DNA of 64,000 bases. Source: Streptomyces sp. CT34 (GTDB lineage: Bacteria > Actinomycetota > Actinomycetes > Streptomycetales > Streptomycetaceae). The stretch spans positions 1,388,383-1,452,382 of the forward strand of contig NZ_KN708638.1 of the NCBI RefSeq assembly GCF_000805335.1, written 5' to 3'. Made by a program: the position numbers and the translations under genes. Positions within the stretch are counted from its first letter, which is position 1; each line of letters begins with the position of its first letter. This document shows, one piece after another, positions 43,230 to 50,508 of this stretch. The notes beneath the pieces are model-generated. The model was not told the origin of the DNA and made no database searches. It saw only the letters and a program-made list of their open reading frames with translations.

Positions 43230-44936
43230 TCAGTCCTCGGGGAGTTCGACCGGGGCGATCTCGTCGTAGACGTCGCCCGGGCCCGGGTTCGCCGCGTCCG
43301 TGGCGCCGCCGAAGTGGTGCATCACGCCCCACACCGCGTTCAGCGCGGTCTGCACGGCGCCCTCGGCCCAGCCCGCGGTCCAGGAGATGTCGTCGCCGGC
43401 CAGGAAGATGCCCCGCTTGTCCTCGGGGAGCAGGTCCTGCATGAAGTGGGTGAACAGGCGCCGCTGGTAGCGGTAGTGGCCGGGGAGGTTGGCCTTGAAC
43501 GCGCCCATGAAGTAGGGCTCGTTCTCCCAGGAGACGGTGACCGGGTTGCCGATGATGTGCTTGCGGATGTCGACGTTCGGATAGATCTCCGACAGCGACT
43601 TCAGCATGACCTCCATACGCTCGTTGGCGTTCAGCGGCAGCCACTTGAGGCTGTCGTCGCACCACGTGTACGAGAGGCAGATGACGGCCGGCCGGTCCGG
43701 CCCGTCGTCCAGGAGGTAGGTGCCGCGGGTCATCCGGTCGGTGAGCGTCATGCTCATCACGTCCCGGCCGGTGGGCTCGCCGTTCTCGTCGACGGCCTTG
43801 TCCAGCCAGAACGGCCGGTCCACGGGCACGAAGAGCTTGCTGGACTCCATGTAGTGGGTCCGCTCCATCGCCGTCCAGTGGTCGATGGGGAACAGCTCGT
43901 CGTCACAGGCGATCTTGCTCAGCAGCATCCAGGACTGCGCGGTGAAGACCGCGGCCTCGTAGGTGCGGATGTCGCCGGCGGCGTCGGTCACGGTGACCCG
44001 GTTGCCCGCGGTGCGGTGGAGCCGGGTCACGGCCGGGCGCGGCGCGCCGTCGTGCAGCGTGGCGAGCGAGGTGCCCGGCGCCCAGTACACGATCTTCTCG
44101 GGCTCGCGCTCCCACAGGCGCAGCGGCAGCTGCTGGCTGCCGCCCACGATGCCCCGGTGGTGGTCGTCGGCCTCGGTGTAGACGACGCGCAGGATCTCCA
44201 GGATGGAGTTGGGGAAGTCGGTGTCCCAGCCGCCGGTGCCGAAGCCGACCTGGCCGAAGATCTCCCGGTGGCGGAAGGAACGGAAGGCGGTGGAGTCGCA
44301 GAGGAAGCCGTAGAAGGTCTGGTTGTCGAGCTTCTCGACGAGCCGGGACCAGATCTCCCGGATCCGCGGGACGTCGCGTTCGCGCAGCGCCCGGTTCATG
44401 TCGGAGAAGTCCGCGCCCTCCTCCAGGCAGGCGTTCCAGGCGTCCATGACCTGGGTGTAGACCTCCGGCAGGTCCTCGACGGTGCGCGCGTAGTGCGACT
44501 CGCCCTTGAGGTCCACGACCGTCGACGGGGTGTCGGGGGCCAGCGGGTTGGGGAACGGCTTGGTCTCCAGGCCCACCAGGTCGATGTAGTGCTGGAGCGC
44601 GGTGGAGCTCGGCGGGAAGCGCATCGCGCCCATCTCGGCGGTCAGGCTCGGGTCGCAGCCCTCGAAGCCGACGGTGCGCAGCCGGCCGCCTATCCGGTCC
44701 GCCTCGTAGACGACGGGCTTGAGGCCCATCTTCATCAACTCGTAGGCGGTGACGATGCCGGAGAGGCCGCCGCCGATGACCGCGACCTCCTTGCCGTGCT
44801 CGGTGGCGGGGACCTGACCGAGGCCCGCGGGGTGCGCCAGGAAGTCGTCATAGGCGTACGGGAAGTCCGGGCCGAACATGGTGATCGGCGGCTGGGCATC
44901 CGCGTGGTGGGCGGCGGTGGGCACCGTGGACGTCAT
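43230..44936 (-). CDS. flavin-dependent L-amino-acid 2-monooxygenase (DavB-like)
   Basis: A 568-residue flavin amine oxidase. The FAD motif is VAVIGGGLSGIVTAYELMKM near residue 50, with VVYEADRIGGRLRTVGFEG after it, and LAGDDISWTAGWAEGAVQTA near the C terminus. Its whole layout, from ITMFGPDFPYAYDDFLAHPA to HHFGGATDAANPGPGDVYDE, resembles Pseudomonas lysine 2-monooxygenase DavB and the Streptomyces arginine 2-monooxygenases (recall). These turn an L-amino acid into the one-carbon-shorter amide plus CO2. ATG at 44936 has AAGGAG upstream. The amidase gene that would take the product lies 289 bp upstream on the same strand. Whether lysine, arginine or another amino acid is used cannot be read from sequence. 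Confidence 0.82.
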   Translation of the reverse strand: MTSTVPTAAHHADAQPPITMFGPDFPYAYDDFLAHPAGLGQVPATEHGKEVAVIGGGLSGIVTAYELMKMGLKPVVYEADRIGGRLRTVGFEGCDPSLTAEMGAMRFPPSSTALQHYIDLVGLETKPFPNPLAPDTPSTVVDLKGESHYARTVEDLPEVYTQVMDAWNACLEEGADFSDMNRALRERDVPRIREIWSRLVEKLDNQTFYGFLCDSTAFRSFRHREIFGQVGFGTGGWDTDFPNSILEILRVVYTEADDHHRGIVGGSQQLPLRLWEREPEKIVYWAPGTSLATLHDGAPRPAVTRLHRTAGNRVTVTDAAGDIRTYEAAVFTAQSWMLLSKIACDDELFPIDHWTAMERTHYMESSKLFVPVDRPFWLDKAVDENGEPTGRDVMSMTLTDRMTRGTYLLDDGPDRPAVICLSYTWCDDSLKWLPLNANERMEVMLKSLSEIYPNVDIRKHIIGNPVTVSWENEPYFMGAFKANLPGHYRYQRRLFTHFMQDLLPEDKRGIFLAGDDISWTAGWAEGAVQTALNAVWGVMHHFGGATDAANPGPGDVYDEIAPVELPED

Positions 44937-45073
44937 CGGGGCGGACTCCTTGCGGGCGGGGGCGGTGTGTCGGGACAGGCCGGAGCGGGGCTCGGCGGGA
45001 TACGGGGCCGGGGGCGGCTCGGCGGGGCGGGCCGGGGCGGCCACCCGCGGCCCGTCGTGCGGCGGGGCGGATC

Positions 45074-45118
45074 AGGTCACGTCAGGGGCGGTCACGTCAG
45101 GGGTGGTCACGTCAGGGG
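45074..45118. repeat. three tandem 15-bp repeats between amidase and monooxygenase genes
   Basis: GGTCACGTCAGGGGN occurs three times head to tail (45074-45088, 45089-45103, 45104-45118), differing only at the last base. A degraded fourth copy (GGTGACATCAGG) follows near 45136. It lies in the 172-bp-plus spacer upstream of the monooxygenase start and may be an iteron-like operator or a slippage product. Confidence 0.85.
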
Positions 45119-45224
45119 GTGGTGGCATCGGGCAGGTGACATCAGGTCGGCGGCCGAGGCACGGCGGCGCTGCGGTCATGTCGGCGGCCGGTGCGCATCC
45201 GGGGGCCGGTCGCGACGGTGGGGG

Positions 45225-46052
45225 TCACGCCAGGTGGCCGTACAGCTCGGGCCGCCGGTCGTGCAGATAGGGGTTGTTCTCCCGCGACTCCTTGAGGAAG
45301 TCCGGGTCGACCGCGGCCTGCACCAGCTGCTCGGAGCGCCCGGCGCGGGTCCGTACGACACCGTCGGGACCGGCCAGGCAGCTGAGCCCGACGAACTCGA
45401 ACTCGCCTTCCTCGCCGACCCGGTTGACGTACGCGAGGTACATCTGGTTCTCGAAGGCGCGCACGGGGATGACGGACTCCGCGACGAACTGGAAGGGGTG
45501 CATCTGCGCGGTCGGCACCAGCAGCAGGTCCGTGCCGGCCAGCGCGTGCGCCCGGACGTTCTCCGGGAACTCCACGTCGTAGCAGATCAGCAGGCCGATC
45601 CGGACCCCGGCGAGCTCGGCCTGTACGACGGGCCGGTCGCCCGGCGTGAACCATTCGCGCTCGAAGCAGCCGAAGAGATGGGTCTTACGGTAGTTCGCGA
45701 GCCGCGCGCCGTCCGGGCCGATCAGCTGCGCCGAGTTGTGGACCATGGCCCGGCCGTCGCCCGCGTCGCGCTCGCCCTGCGGGGCGCGCTCCGGGTAGCC
45801 GTAGAGGATCGCGATGCGGTGGGCGGCGGCGATACCGGCGATGGCCCGGGCGCCGGCGCCGTCCGCGGTCTCGGCGAGGCGGTGGACGTCGCCGCCGATG
45901 GCATAGCCGGTGAGGAACAGCTCGGGGCAGGCGAGCAGCCCGGCGCCGGTGGCGGCTGCCTCACGGGCCGCGTCGTCCAGCAGCCGCAGGTTGTGCGCGA
46001 CGTCGCCGGGCCGTCCCGAACTCTGGAGCAGGGCGGTGTGCAGCGGCGGCAT
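45225..46052 (-). CDS. carbon-nitrogen hydrolase (nitrilase-type amidase, DavA-like)
   Basis: A 275-residue nitrilase-superfamily enzyme with the triad Glu in LLACPELFLTGYA near residue 44, Lys in LANYRKTHLFGCFE near 118, and Cys in IGLLICYDVEFPENV near 152. Placed next to a DavB-like monooxygenase, it most likely hydrolyses the omega-amino (or guanidino) amide to the acid, as 5-aminovaleramidase DavA or 4-guanidinobutyramide hydrolase do. ATG at 46052 has GAGAGG 5 nt upstream. Promoter at 46091-46120 and an operator array at 46131-46190. Confidence 0.82.
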   Translation of the reverse strand: MPPLHTALLQSSGRPGDVAHNLRLLDDAAREAAATGAGLLACPELFLTGYAIGGDVHRLAETADGAGARAIAGIAAAHRIAILYGYPERAPQGERDAGDGRAMVHNSAQLIGPDGARLANYRKTHLFGCFEREWFTPGDRPVVQAELAGVRIGLLICYDVEFPENVRAHALAGTDLLLVPTAQMHPFQFVAESVIPVRAFENQMYLAYVNRVGEEGEFEFVGLSCLAGPDGVVRTRAGRSEQLVQAAVDPDFLKESRENNPYLHDRRPELYGHLA

Positions 46053-46090
46053 GGGACCTCTCGGCGGGACGGTGCGGGCGGGACGCAATG

Positions 46091-46120
46091 ACGGTACGGG
46101 CCGCCGCCGAGCCCGGACAA
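46091..46120 (-). promoter_or_regulatory. promoter of the amidase gene
   Basis: On the minus strand TTGTCC (46120-46115) and TACCGT (46096-46091) are 18 bp apart. The start would be near 46084, giving a leader of about 32 nt before the ATG at 46052. Confidence 0.6.
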
Positions 46121-46130
46121 GGCGCCACCG

Positions 46131-46190
46131 TTGCGCGCCGACGGACGATTCGTTGCGCGTTCAATGGCTTGTCCGGCGATTCGTTGTGCC
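46131..46190 (-). promoter_or_regulatory. three-box operator array upstream of the amidase promoter
   Basis: On the plus strand TTGCGC starts at 46131 and 46153 and TTGTGC at 46184, spacing 22 and 31 bp. The outer two are part of 10-bp direct repeats CGATTCGTTG (46146-46155, 46177-46186). All lie just upstream of the -35. The same arrangement occurs before the permease-Lrp operon at 52172-52229. Confidence 0.5.
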
Positions 46191-46571
46191 GGGCGTCCGT
46201 GCAGGTGGGGCCGGGGCGGGACGGCTCCGGTAGCGGGGGCGGGACAGCTCCGGCGGCGGGGAAGCCGCCCCCTGGCATGACGGGCTGATCAACCCGTGGT
46301 GTGAGCGGAGCGGGTGTCTGGTCCCCCAGGTCGGCGCGCACCTTCACGCCGCGGTGCGATGTGCGGTTGGGGGATGCGGCGGGAGCCTGTGAGCATCCGG
46401 CGGCCGACCGGCGACCGCCACATCGGCCCTCTCGAAAGGACAGCCGCAGTCATGATCCATCCGCGCCTCTCCCCCGCCCCCGGTCCGCTTCGCTCCCACC
46501 CCCCGGGCGTCTCTCCGCCCCGGGGCAGCCGCCTCCGACCCCCGCACTCGCGCGGCACCGCGCGCGCCTCC
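46191..46571. other. intergenic region between amidase and LysR genes
   Basis: About 380 bp. It has a GAAAGGA followed by ATG at 46452, but the frame that follows is Pro/Arg-rich and runs into the LysR gene on the other strand, so it is not accepted as a gene. No repeats or stable RNA are seen. Confidence 0.4.
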
Positions 46572-47486
46572 TCAGCCGACCACCGCGGCGACCGTCCTCC
46601 GGACCAGTCCGCGCAGCCATGCGTGCCCGGCGTCGGCGTCCTGGCGCGGGTGCCAGGCCATCGACATCGACACCGGTGGCAGCGAGAGCGGGATCGGCAG
46701 GGCGCGCAGCCCCAGCCCGCGGACCGTCGCCGCCGCGATCCGCTCCAGGGCCATGCCCACCGCATCGCCGTCGCGCACCATCAGCAGCGAGGCCGCGAAG
46801 GTCGGAACGGTGGCGATCACCCGCCGGTGCAGGCCGAGTTCGGCCAGCGCGGCGTCGATCGGGCCGGTCAGCCGCCCGCGGCGGGAGAAGTTGATGTGCG
46901 CGGCATCGGCGAAACGCCGGGCGGTGACGTTCACGGTCGTGAGCGGATGCCCCTCGCGCACGACCGCGACTCCGCGATCGGCGAAGACCTCCTCCGTACG
47001 GATTTCCGGCTCACGCCCCGCGACGCTCCCGAACTCCAGATCCGCGGCGCCGTCCCTCAGCACCGGCAGGTCGATATGGCTCTCGCCGAGGAAGCGCAGC
47101 ACGACCCGCGGAGCCTCCTGCGCGGCCCGGGCGACCAGTGCCGGGCCGACGGCGGTGACGAAGAGATCGCTGGCGGCGATGGTGAACACCCGGGCCAGTT
47201 CCGCCGGATCGGCCGGCGCCGACGGCGTCAGCACCCCGTGCGCCTCCTCCACCAGCCGCCGCACGTCGGCCTTGATCTCCAGGGCGCGCGGGGTCGGCAC
47301 CATATGGCGGCCGGAGCGTACGAGGACGGGATCGCCGATCGTCCGCCGGATGCGGCCGAGCGCCCGGCTCATGGCGGGCCCGGAGAGCCCCAGCCGGTCG
47401 GCGGCGGCGGTCACACTCTCTTCTTCCAGCAGCGCGTCCAGCGCGATCAACAGGTTGAGGTCGATGTTTGCGTTTCGCGCAATCAT
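46572..47486 (-). CDS. LysR-family transcriptional regulator
   Basis: A 304-residue LysR regulator. The helix-turn-helix is at residues 5-60 (NLLIALDALLEEESVTAAAD, RLGLSGPAMSRALGRIRRTI). The rest is the two-lobed effector domain (FTIAASDLFVTAVGPALVAR). ATG at 47486 is preferred since AAGGTG lies 8 nt before it. It is divergent from a DHA2 efflux gene whose start is 55 bp away, the normal LysR-target arrangement; it most likely controls that gene and itself. Confidence 0.9.
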   Translation of the reverse strand: MIARNANIDLNLLIALDALLEEESVTAAADRLGLSGPAMSRALGRIRRTIGDPVLVRSGRHMVPTPRALEIKADVRRLVEEAHGVLTPSAPADPAELARVFTIAASDLFVTAVGPALVARAAQEAPRVVLRFLGESHIDLPVLRDGAADLEFGSVAGREPEIRTEEVFADRGVAVVREGHPLTTVNVTARRFADAAHINFSRRGRLTGPIDAALAELGLHRRVIATVPTFAASLLMVRDGDAVGMALERIAAATVRGLGLRALPIPLSLPPVSMSMAWHPRQDADAGHAWLRGLVRRTVAAVVG

Positions 47487-47504
47487 GCAGTGCACACCTT
47501 GCAA

Positions 47505-47533
47505 TTGAGATCAACTAACCGGGACTCTAGCGT
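47505..47533 (+). promoter_or_regulatory. promoter of the DHA2 efflux gene
   Basis: TTGAGA (47505-47510) and TAGCGT (47528-47533) are 17 bp apart; the ATG lies 8 nt after the -10 box, so the mRNA is leaderless. The neighbouring TTGCAATTGAGATCAA is a likely LysR contact region. Confidence 0.65.
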
Positions 47534-47541
47534 CCCCGCCC

Positions 47542-49137
47542 ATGACCTCGTCAGCGCCCCCGCCGCCCACCGGCCGCACCCGGTCCGCCGGGCCCTCAAC
47601 CACCGCCCCGCGGACCGCAGATGACCCGCCCACCGCCAGCCCCGCCACCGGCGCACCGGCCACCGGATCCGACGCAGCAGCTACCCCCGCCGGACGACGC
47701 TCGGTGACCGCCGCCATGTGCGCCGGTGTCCTCGTCGCGCAGTCACTCGTGGCCGCGATGAACCTCGCCATCCCCAAGATCGCCACAAGCGATCTCCACC
47801 CGACCCCGTCCCAACTCCTCTGGATCGTCGACACCTACGTCCTGGTCTTCGCGGGCCTGCTGATCCCGGCCGGCGCCCTCGGCGACCGATGCGGCCGAAA
47901 AGGCATCCTGCTGACCGGACTGGGCGTCTTCGGCGCGGGCGCGCTGCTGAGCGCACTGGCCCCCGGCCTCCCGGTCCTGCTGGCGGGCCGCGCCGTCTCG
48001 GGGGCCGGCGCCGCGCTGCTCGTCCCGGCCACGATGTCCGTCCTGCTGTACTCCACCCCGCCCGCGCGGAGGGCGTCGGCAGTGGCGGCATGGAGCGTGG
48101 CGCTCGGTGTCGGCGGAATGGCGGGCAACGCCGGCGGCGCGCTGATACTCCAATACCTGCCCTGGCAGGGGCTGTTCTGGGGGTATCTGCCGCTGGCGCT
48201 CGTCCTGTTCGCCTGGGTGGCGCGGTCCGCGCCCCGGGTGCCCCGCCAGACGGCGACGCTCGACCCGGCGGGGTCGGCGCTGCTGGCGCTCGCTTCGGCG
48301 GCGCTGCTCTTCGGCATCATCGAGGGCCCCGGGCTCGGCTGGGTCTCACCCCCGGTCGCCGGTGCCTTCGCGCTGACGCTCGCGCTGCTCGCGGGGTTCG
48401 TCCGCCACGGCCTGCGGGCCGCGCACCCGGTGCTGGATCCGCGGCTGTTCCGGCTGCCGCGGCTGCGGGGCGGCAGTATCGGTATCACCGTGGCCTTCTT
48501 CGGCATGTTCGCGCTGTTCTATGTCAACGCGCAGTTCCTGCAGTATGTGAAGGGCTATTCACCGCTCCAGACCGGCTTTGCGAACGTGCCGATGGCCTTC
48601 GGGATGATGGCCGTGACGACGTACGGCATGAGCCTGACGCGGCGGATCGGCGAGGCCGGCACGGCCGGCACCGGGCTGGCCCTGATAGCCGCCGGCCTGC
48701 TCCTGCTCTCCACCGCCGACGCCGCCACCCCCTACGTCCTCTACCTGGCGTTCCTCCTGGTGCTCGCGACCGGCGCGGGCCTGGCGATGCCGACCCTGTC
48801 CCACGCGATCGTCGCATCGGTGCCGGCCCACCGGTCCGGTATGGGCTCCGGACTCCAGGGCGCGGCACGGGAGTTGGGCGCGGCACTGGGCATCGCCGTG
48901 GTGGGCACCGTCCTGTCCGTCCGCCTCACCTCGGGGGCGGGCCACGGCGCGACCACGGCCGGTGCCTTCGCCGACGCCGCGGCGCTCGGCTACCGCATAG
49001 CGGCGGGCGTGGTACTGGTGGCGGGCGCCGTGGTGATATCCGCCCTCCGCACCGGAAGGCACCCCACCGGAACAGACCCGGCCACACCACACCGACACCG
49101 GTCCGGCGCCCGGTCCGAGGTCCGGTCCGCGCCCTGA
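47542..49137 (+). CDS. DHA2-family (EmrB/QacA-like) MFS drug exporter
   Basis: A 531-residue exporter with about 14 hydrophobic segments after a 50-residue Ser/Ala/Thr/Pro-rich N terminus. Marks are the motif A GALGDRCGRKGILLTGLGVF, motif C-like VSGAGAALLVPATMSVLL, and the loop SVPAHRSGMGSGLQGAAREL that the DHA2 14-TM family shows. Proteins of this kind expel cationic or amphipathic drugs with proton exchange. Controlled probably by the divergent LysR regulator. The end is followed by a SoxR-type promoter for the next gene. Confidence 0.88.
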   Translation: MTSSAPPPPTGRTRSAGPSTTAPRTADDPPTASPATGAPATGSDAAATPAGRRSVTAAMCAGVLVAQSLVAAMNLAIPKIATSDLHPTPSQLLWIVDTYVLVFAGLLIPAGALGDRCGRKGILLTGLGVFGAGALLSALAPGLPVLLAGRAVSGAGAALLVPATMSVLLYSTPPARRASAVAAWSVALGVGGMAGNAGGALILQYLPWQGLFWGYLPLALVLFAWVARSAPRVPRQTATLDPAGSALLALASAALLFGIIEGPGLGWVSPPVAGAFALTLALLAGFVRHGLRAAHPVLDPRLFRLPRLRGGSIGITVAFFGMFALFYVNAQFLQYVKGYSPLQTGFANVPMAFGMMAVTTYGMSLTRRIGEAGTAGTGLALIAAGLLLLSTADAATPYVLYLAFLLVLATGAGLAMPTLSHAIVASVPAHRSGMGSGLQGAARELGAALGIAVVGTVLSVRLTSGAGHGATTAGAFADAAALGYRIAAGVVLVAGAVVISALRTGRHPTGTDPATPHRHRSGARSEVRSAP

Positions 49138-49160
49138 TCCACAACCCGAACCCACCACAC

Positions 49161-49191
49161 TTGACCTCAAGTTCGCTTGAGGTAACAAGAT
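49161..49191 (+). promoter_or_regulatory. SoxR/MerR-type promoter with 19-bp spacer
   Basis: TTGACC (49161-49166) and CAAGAT (49186-49191) are 19 bp apart, the stretched spacing of MerR-family promoters. The 20-bp palindrome ACCTCAAGTTCGCTTGAGGT (49164-49183) fills the spacer. It differs from the classic SoxR box CCTCAAGTTAACTTGAGG only at the two central bases. The ATG is 6 nt after the -10, so the transcript is leaderless. No soxR gene is in the window. Confidence 0.75.
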
Positions 49192-49197
49192 CGCCGC

Positions 49198-49884
49198 ATG
49201 AGCGGAGACGAGAACGCGACGCCGGAAAAGCCGGAAAGGAGCGCCGCCGGCGACAACGCCGTCCCCACCTACCAGCCCGCCACCACCCACCAGACCACCA
49301 CCCGGGATCAGACCGAGACCACGGACCAGGCCATGACCACCACCGAAGTCCCCTCCCCCGTACCGGCACAGCACCGGGCCCGGCCCCAGCCGCGGCCCGA
49401 GGCCGAACCCCGGTTCCCACCACAGCTCCAGCACCTCATCGACCGCGCCGAGATCACCGACCTCCTGAACCGCTACCTGCGCTCCCTGGACGAGGGGATA
49501 TTCGACGAAGCCTGGGCCCGCGCCTTCCACACCGAGGAGGTGACCGCCGTGATGCCCGTCGGCACCGTCCACGGACGGGACGCCCTGCTCGCGAGCGTCG
49601 GCCAGGCGATGGCCCTGTTCGACCGGACGGTGCATCTGGGCACCAACGCCGTCATCGATATCGACGGCGACCGGGCCACCGCCCGCGGCGCCCAGCTCAG
49701 CACCCACGTCCTGGCGGATGGCTCCGAAGACCTCTTCATCTCCGCGGGTCATGCGGACAACGAGCTGGTGCGGCCCCCGGACGGCTGGCGGATCTCCGCG
49801 TCGTCCCTGCGGATCACCTGGACGCAGGGAACTCCGCCGCCGATAGCGACGGGGCCGGAGACCGGGAAGGGGGACACGGCCTGA
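49198..49884 (+). CDS. SnoaL/NTF2-like protein, putative SoxR target
   Basis: A 228-residue protein. The first 75 residues are low complexity (Thr/Gln/Pro/Glu). The rest is a cone-shaped NTF2/SnoaL-like domain: LIDRAEITDLLNRYLRSLDE, AFHTEEVTAVMPVGTVHGRD and RTVHLGTNAVIDIDGDRATA. Such domains are scalar enzymes or ligand-binding proteins. ATG at 49198 fits the leaderless SoxR-type promoter; an internal ATG at 49333 would give a trimmed form. If SoxR-controlled, it would respond to redox-active compounds. Confidence 0.75.
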   Translation: MSGDENATPEKPERSAAGDNAVPTYQPATTHQTTTRDQTETTDQAMTTTEVPSPVPAQHRARPQPRPEAEPRFPPQLQHLIDRAEITDLLNRYLRSLDEGIFDEAWARAFHTEEVTAVMPVGTVHGRDALLASVGQAMALFDRTVHLGTNAVIDIDGDRATARGAQLSTHVLADGSEDLFISAGHADNELVRPPDGWRISASSLRITWTQGTPPPIATGPETGKGDTA

Positions 49885-49927
49885 GCCCCGCCCGAGGACA
49901 GGTCCGCAACTGGACGCGCACACACCA

Positions 49928-49972
49928 GGTCGGAGGCACGCGCCGGGTCGGAGGCCCGACCAGGTCGGAGGC
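49928..49972. repeat. three direct copies of a 10-bp unit
   Basis: GGTCGGAGGC occurs at 49928-49937, 49946-49955 and 49963-49972, spacing 18 and 17 bp, in the convergent gap between the SnoaL-like and Lrp genes. GC-rich pairing with the nearby CCGGCC blocks may serve as terminator. Confidence 0.6.
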
Positions 49973-50042
49973 CCGGACCGGGCCGGCCCCAACCGGCCCC
50001 GTCCCCAGGGCCGTTCCGAGGAGACGGACCAGGAGACAGCCC

Positions 50043-50498
50043 CTACCTGGGAGCCCCCGACCCGTAGCGGCGCAGCAGTGGCGAGAGGACGAGGACGGAC
50101 TTGGTGCGCTCGACGAACGGTTCGCCGGCGATCCGTTCCAGGACGCGTTCGAAGTGCCGCATGTCCGAGGCGAAGACCTGGACGATGGCGTCCGCCTCTC
50201 CGGTGACGGTGGAGGCGGACGCCACCTCCGGGTAGCGCGACAGGCCGCGGTGGATCGCCTCGGGCGAGGTGTTGCGGCGGCAGTAGATCTCGATGAACCC
50301 CTCGGTCTCCCAGCCGAGGGCGGCCGGGTCGACCCGGACGGTGAATCCGGTGATCGCGCCGTCCGCCCGCAGCCGGTCCACCCGGCGTTTGACGGCCGGT
50401 GCGGACAGGCCGACCTCCTGGCCGATATCCGCGTAGCTGCGGCGGGCATCCTCGGCGAGGGCGTGCACGATGCGTTCGTCGAGATCGTTCAGTCGCAC
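50043..50498 (-). CDS. Lrp/AsnC-family transcriptional regulator
   Basis: A 151-residue Lrp-type protein: HTH at residues 3-60 (LNDLDERIVHALAEDARRSY, IGQEVGLSAPAVKRRVDRLR) and a RAM effector domain (TVTGEADAIVQVFASDMRHF). Such proteins bind spaced half-sites around an octamer and respond to amino acids. It follows the amino-acid permease by 10 bp, so they form an operon. The three-box arrays at 52172-52229 and 46131-46190 are candidate binding sites. Confidence 0.92.
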   Translation of the reverse strand: MRLNDLDERIVHALAEDARRSYADIGQEVGLSAPAVKRRVDRLRADGAITGFTVRVDPAALGWETEGFIEIYCRRNTSPEAIHRGLSRYPEVASASTVTGEADAIVQVFASDMRHFERVLERIAGEPFVERTKSVLVLSPLLRRYGSGAPR

Positions 50499-50508
50499 TG
50501 CGGGTGGG

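Noticed and set aside
43314..46091. A 925-codon plus-strand frame opposite the monooxygenase and amidase genes
   Set aside because: Val/Gly/His-rich mirror frame of real genes; no motif or ribosome site.
46452..46640. Small ORF with GAAAGGA ribosome site
   Set aside because: Translation is Pro/Arg/Ser low complexity and runs into the LysR gene on the other strand.
49928..49972. The three GGTCGGAGGC copies as an operator
   Set aside because: They lie between convergent genes, downstream of both stops, so a promoter role is unlikely; kept only as a repeat.
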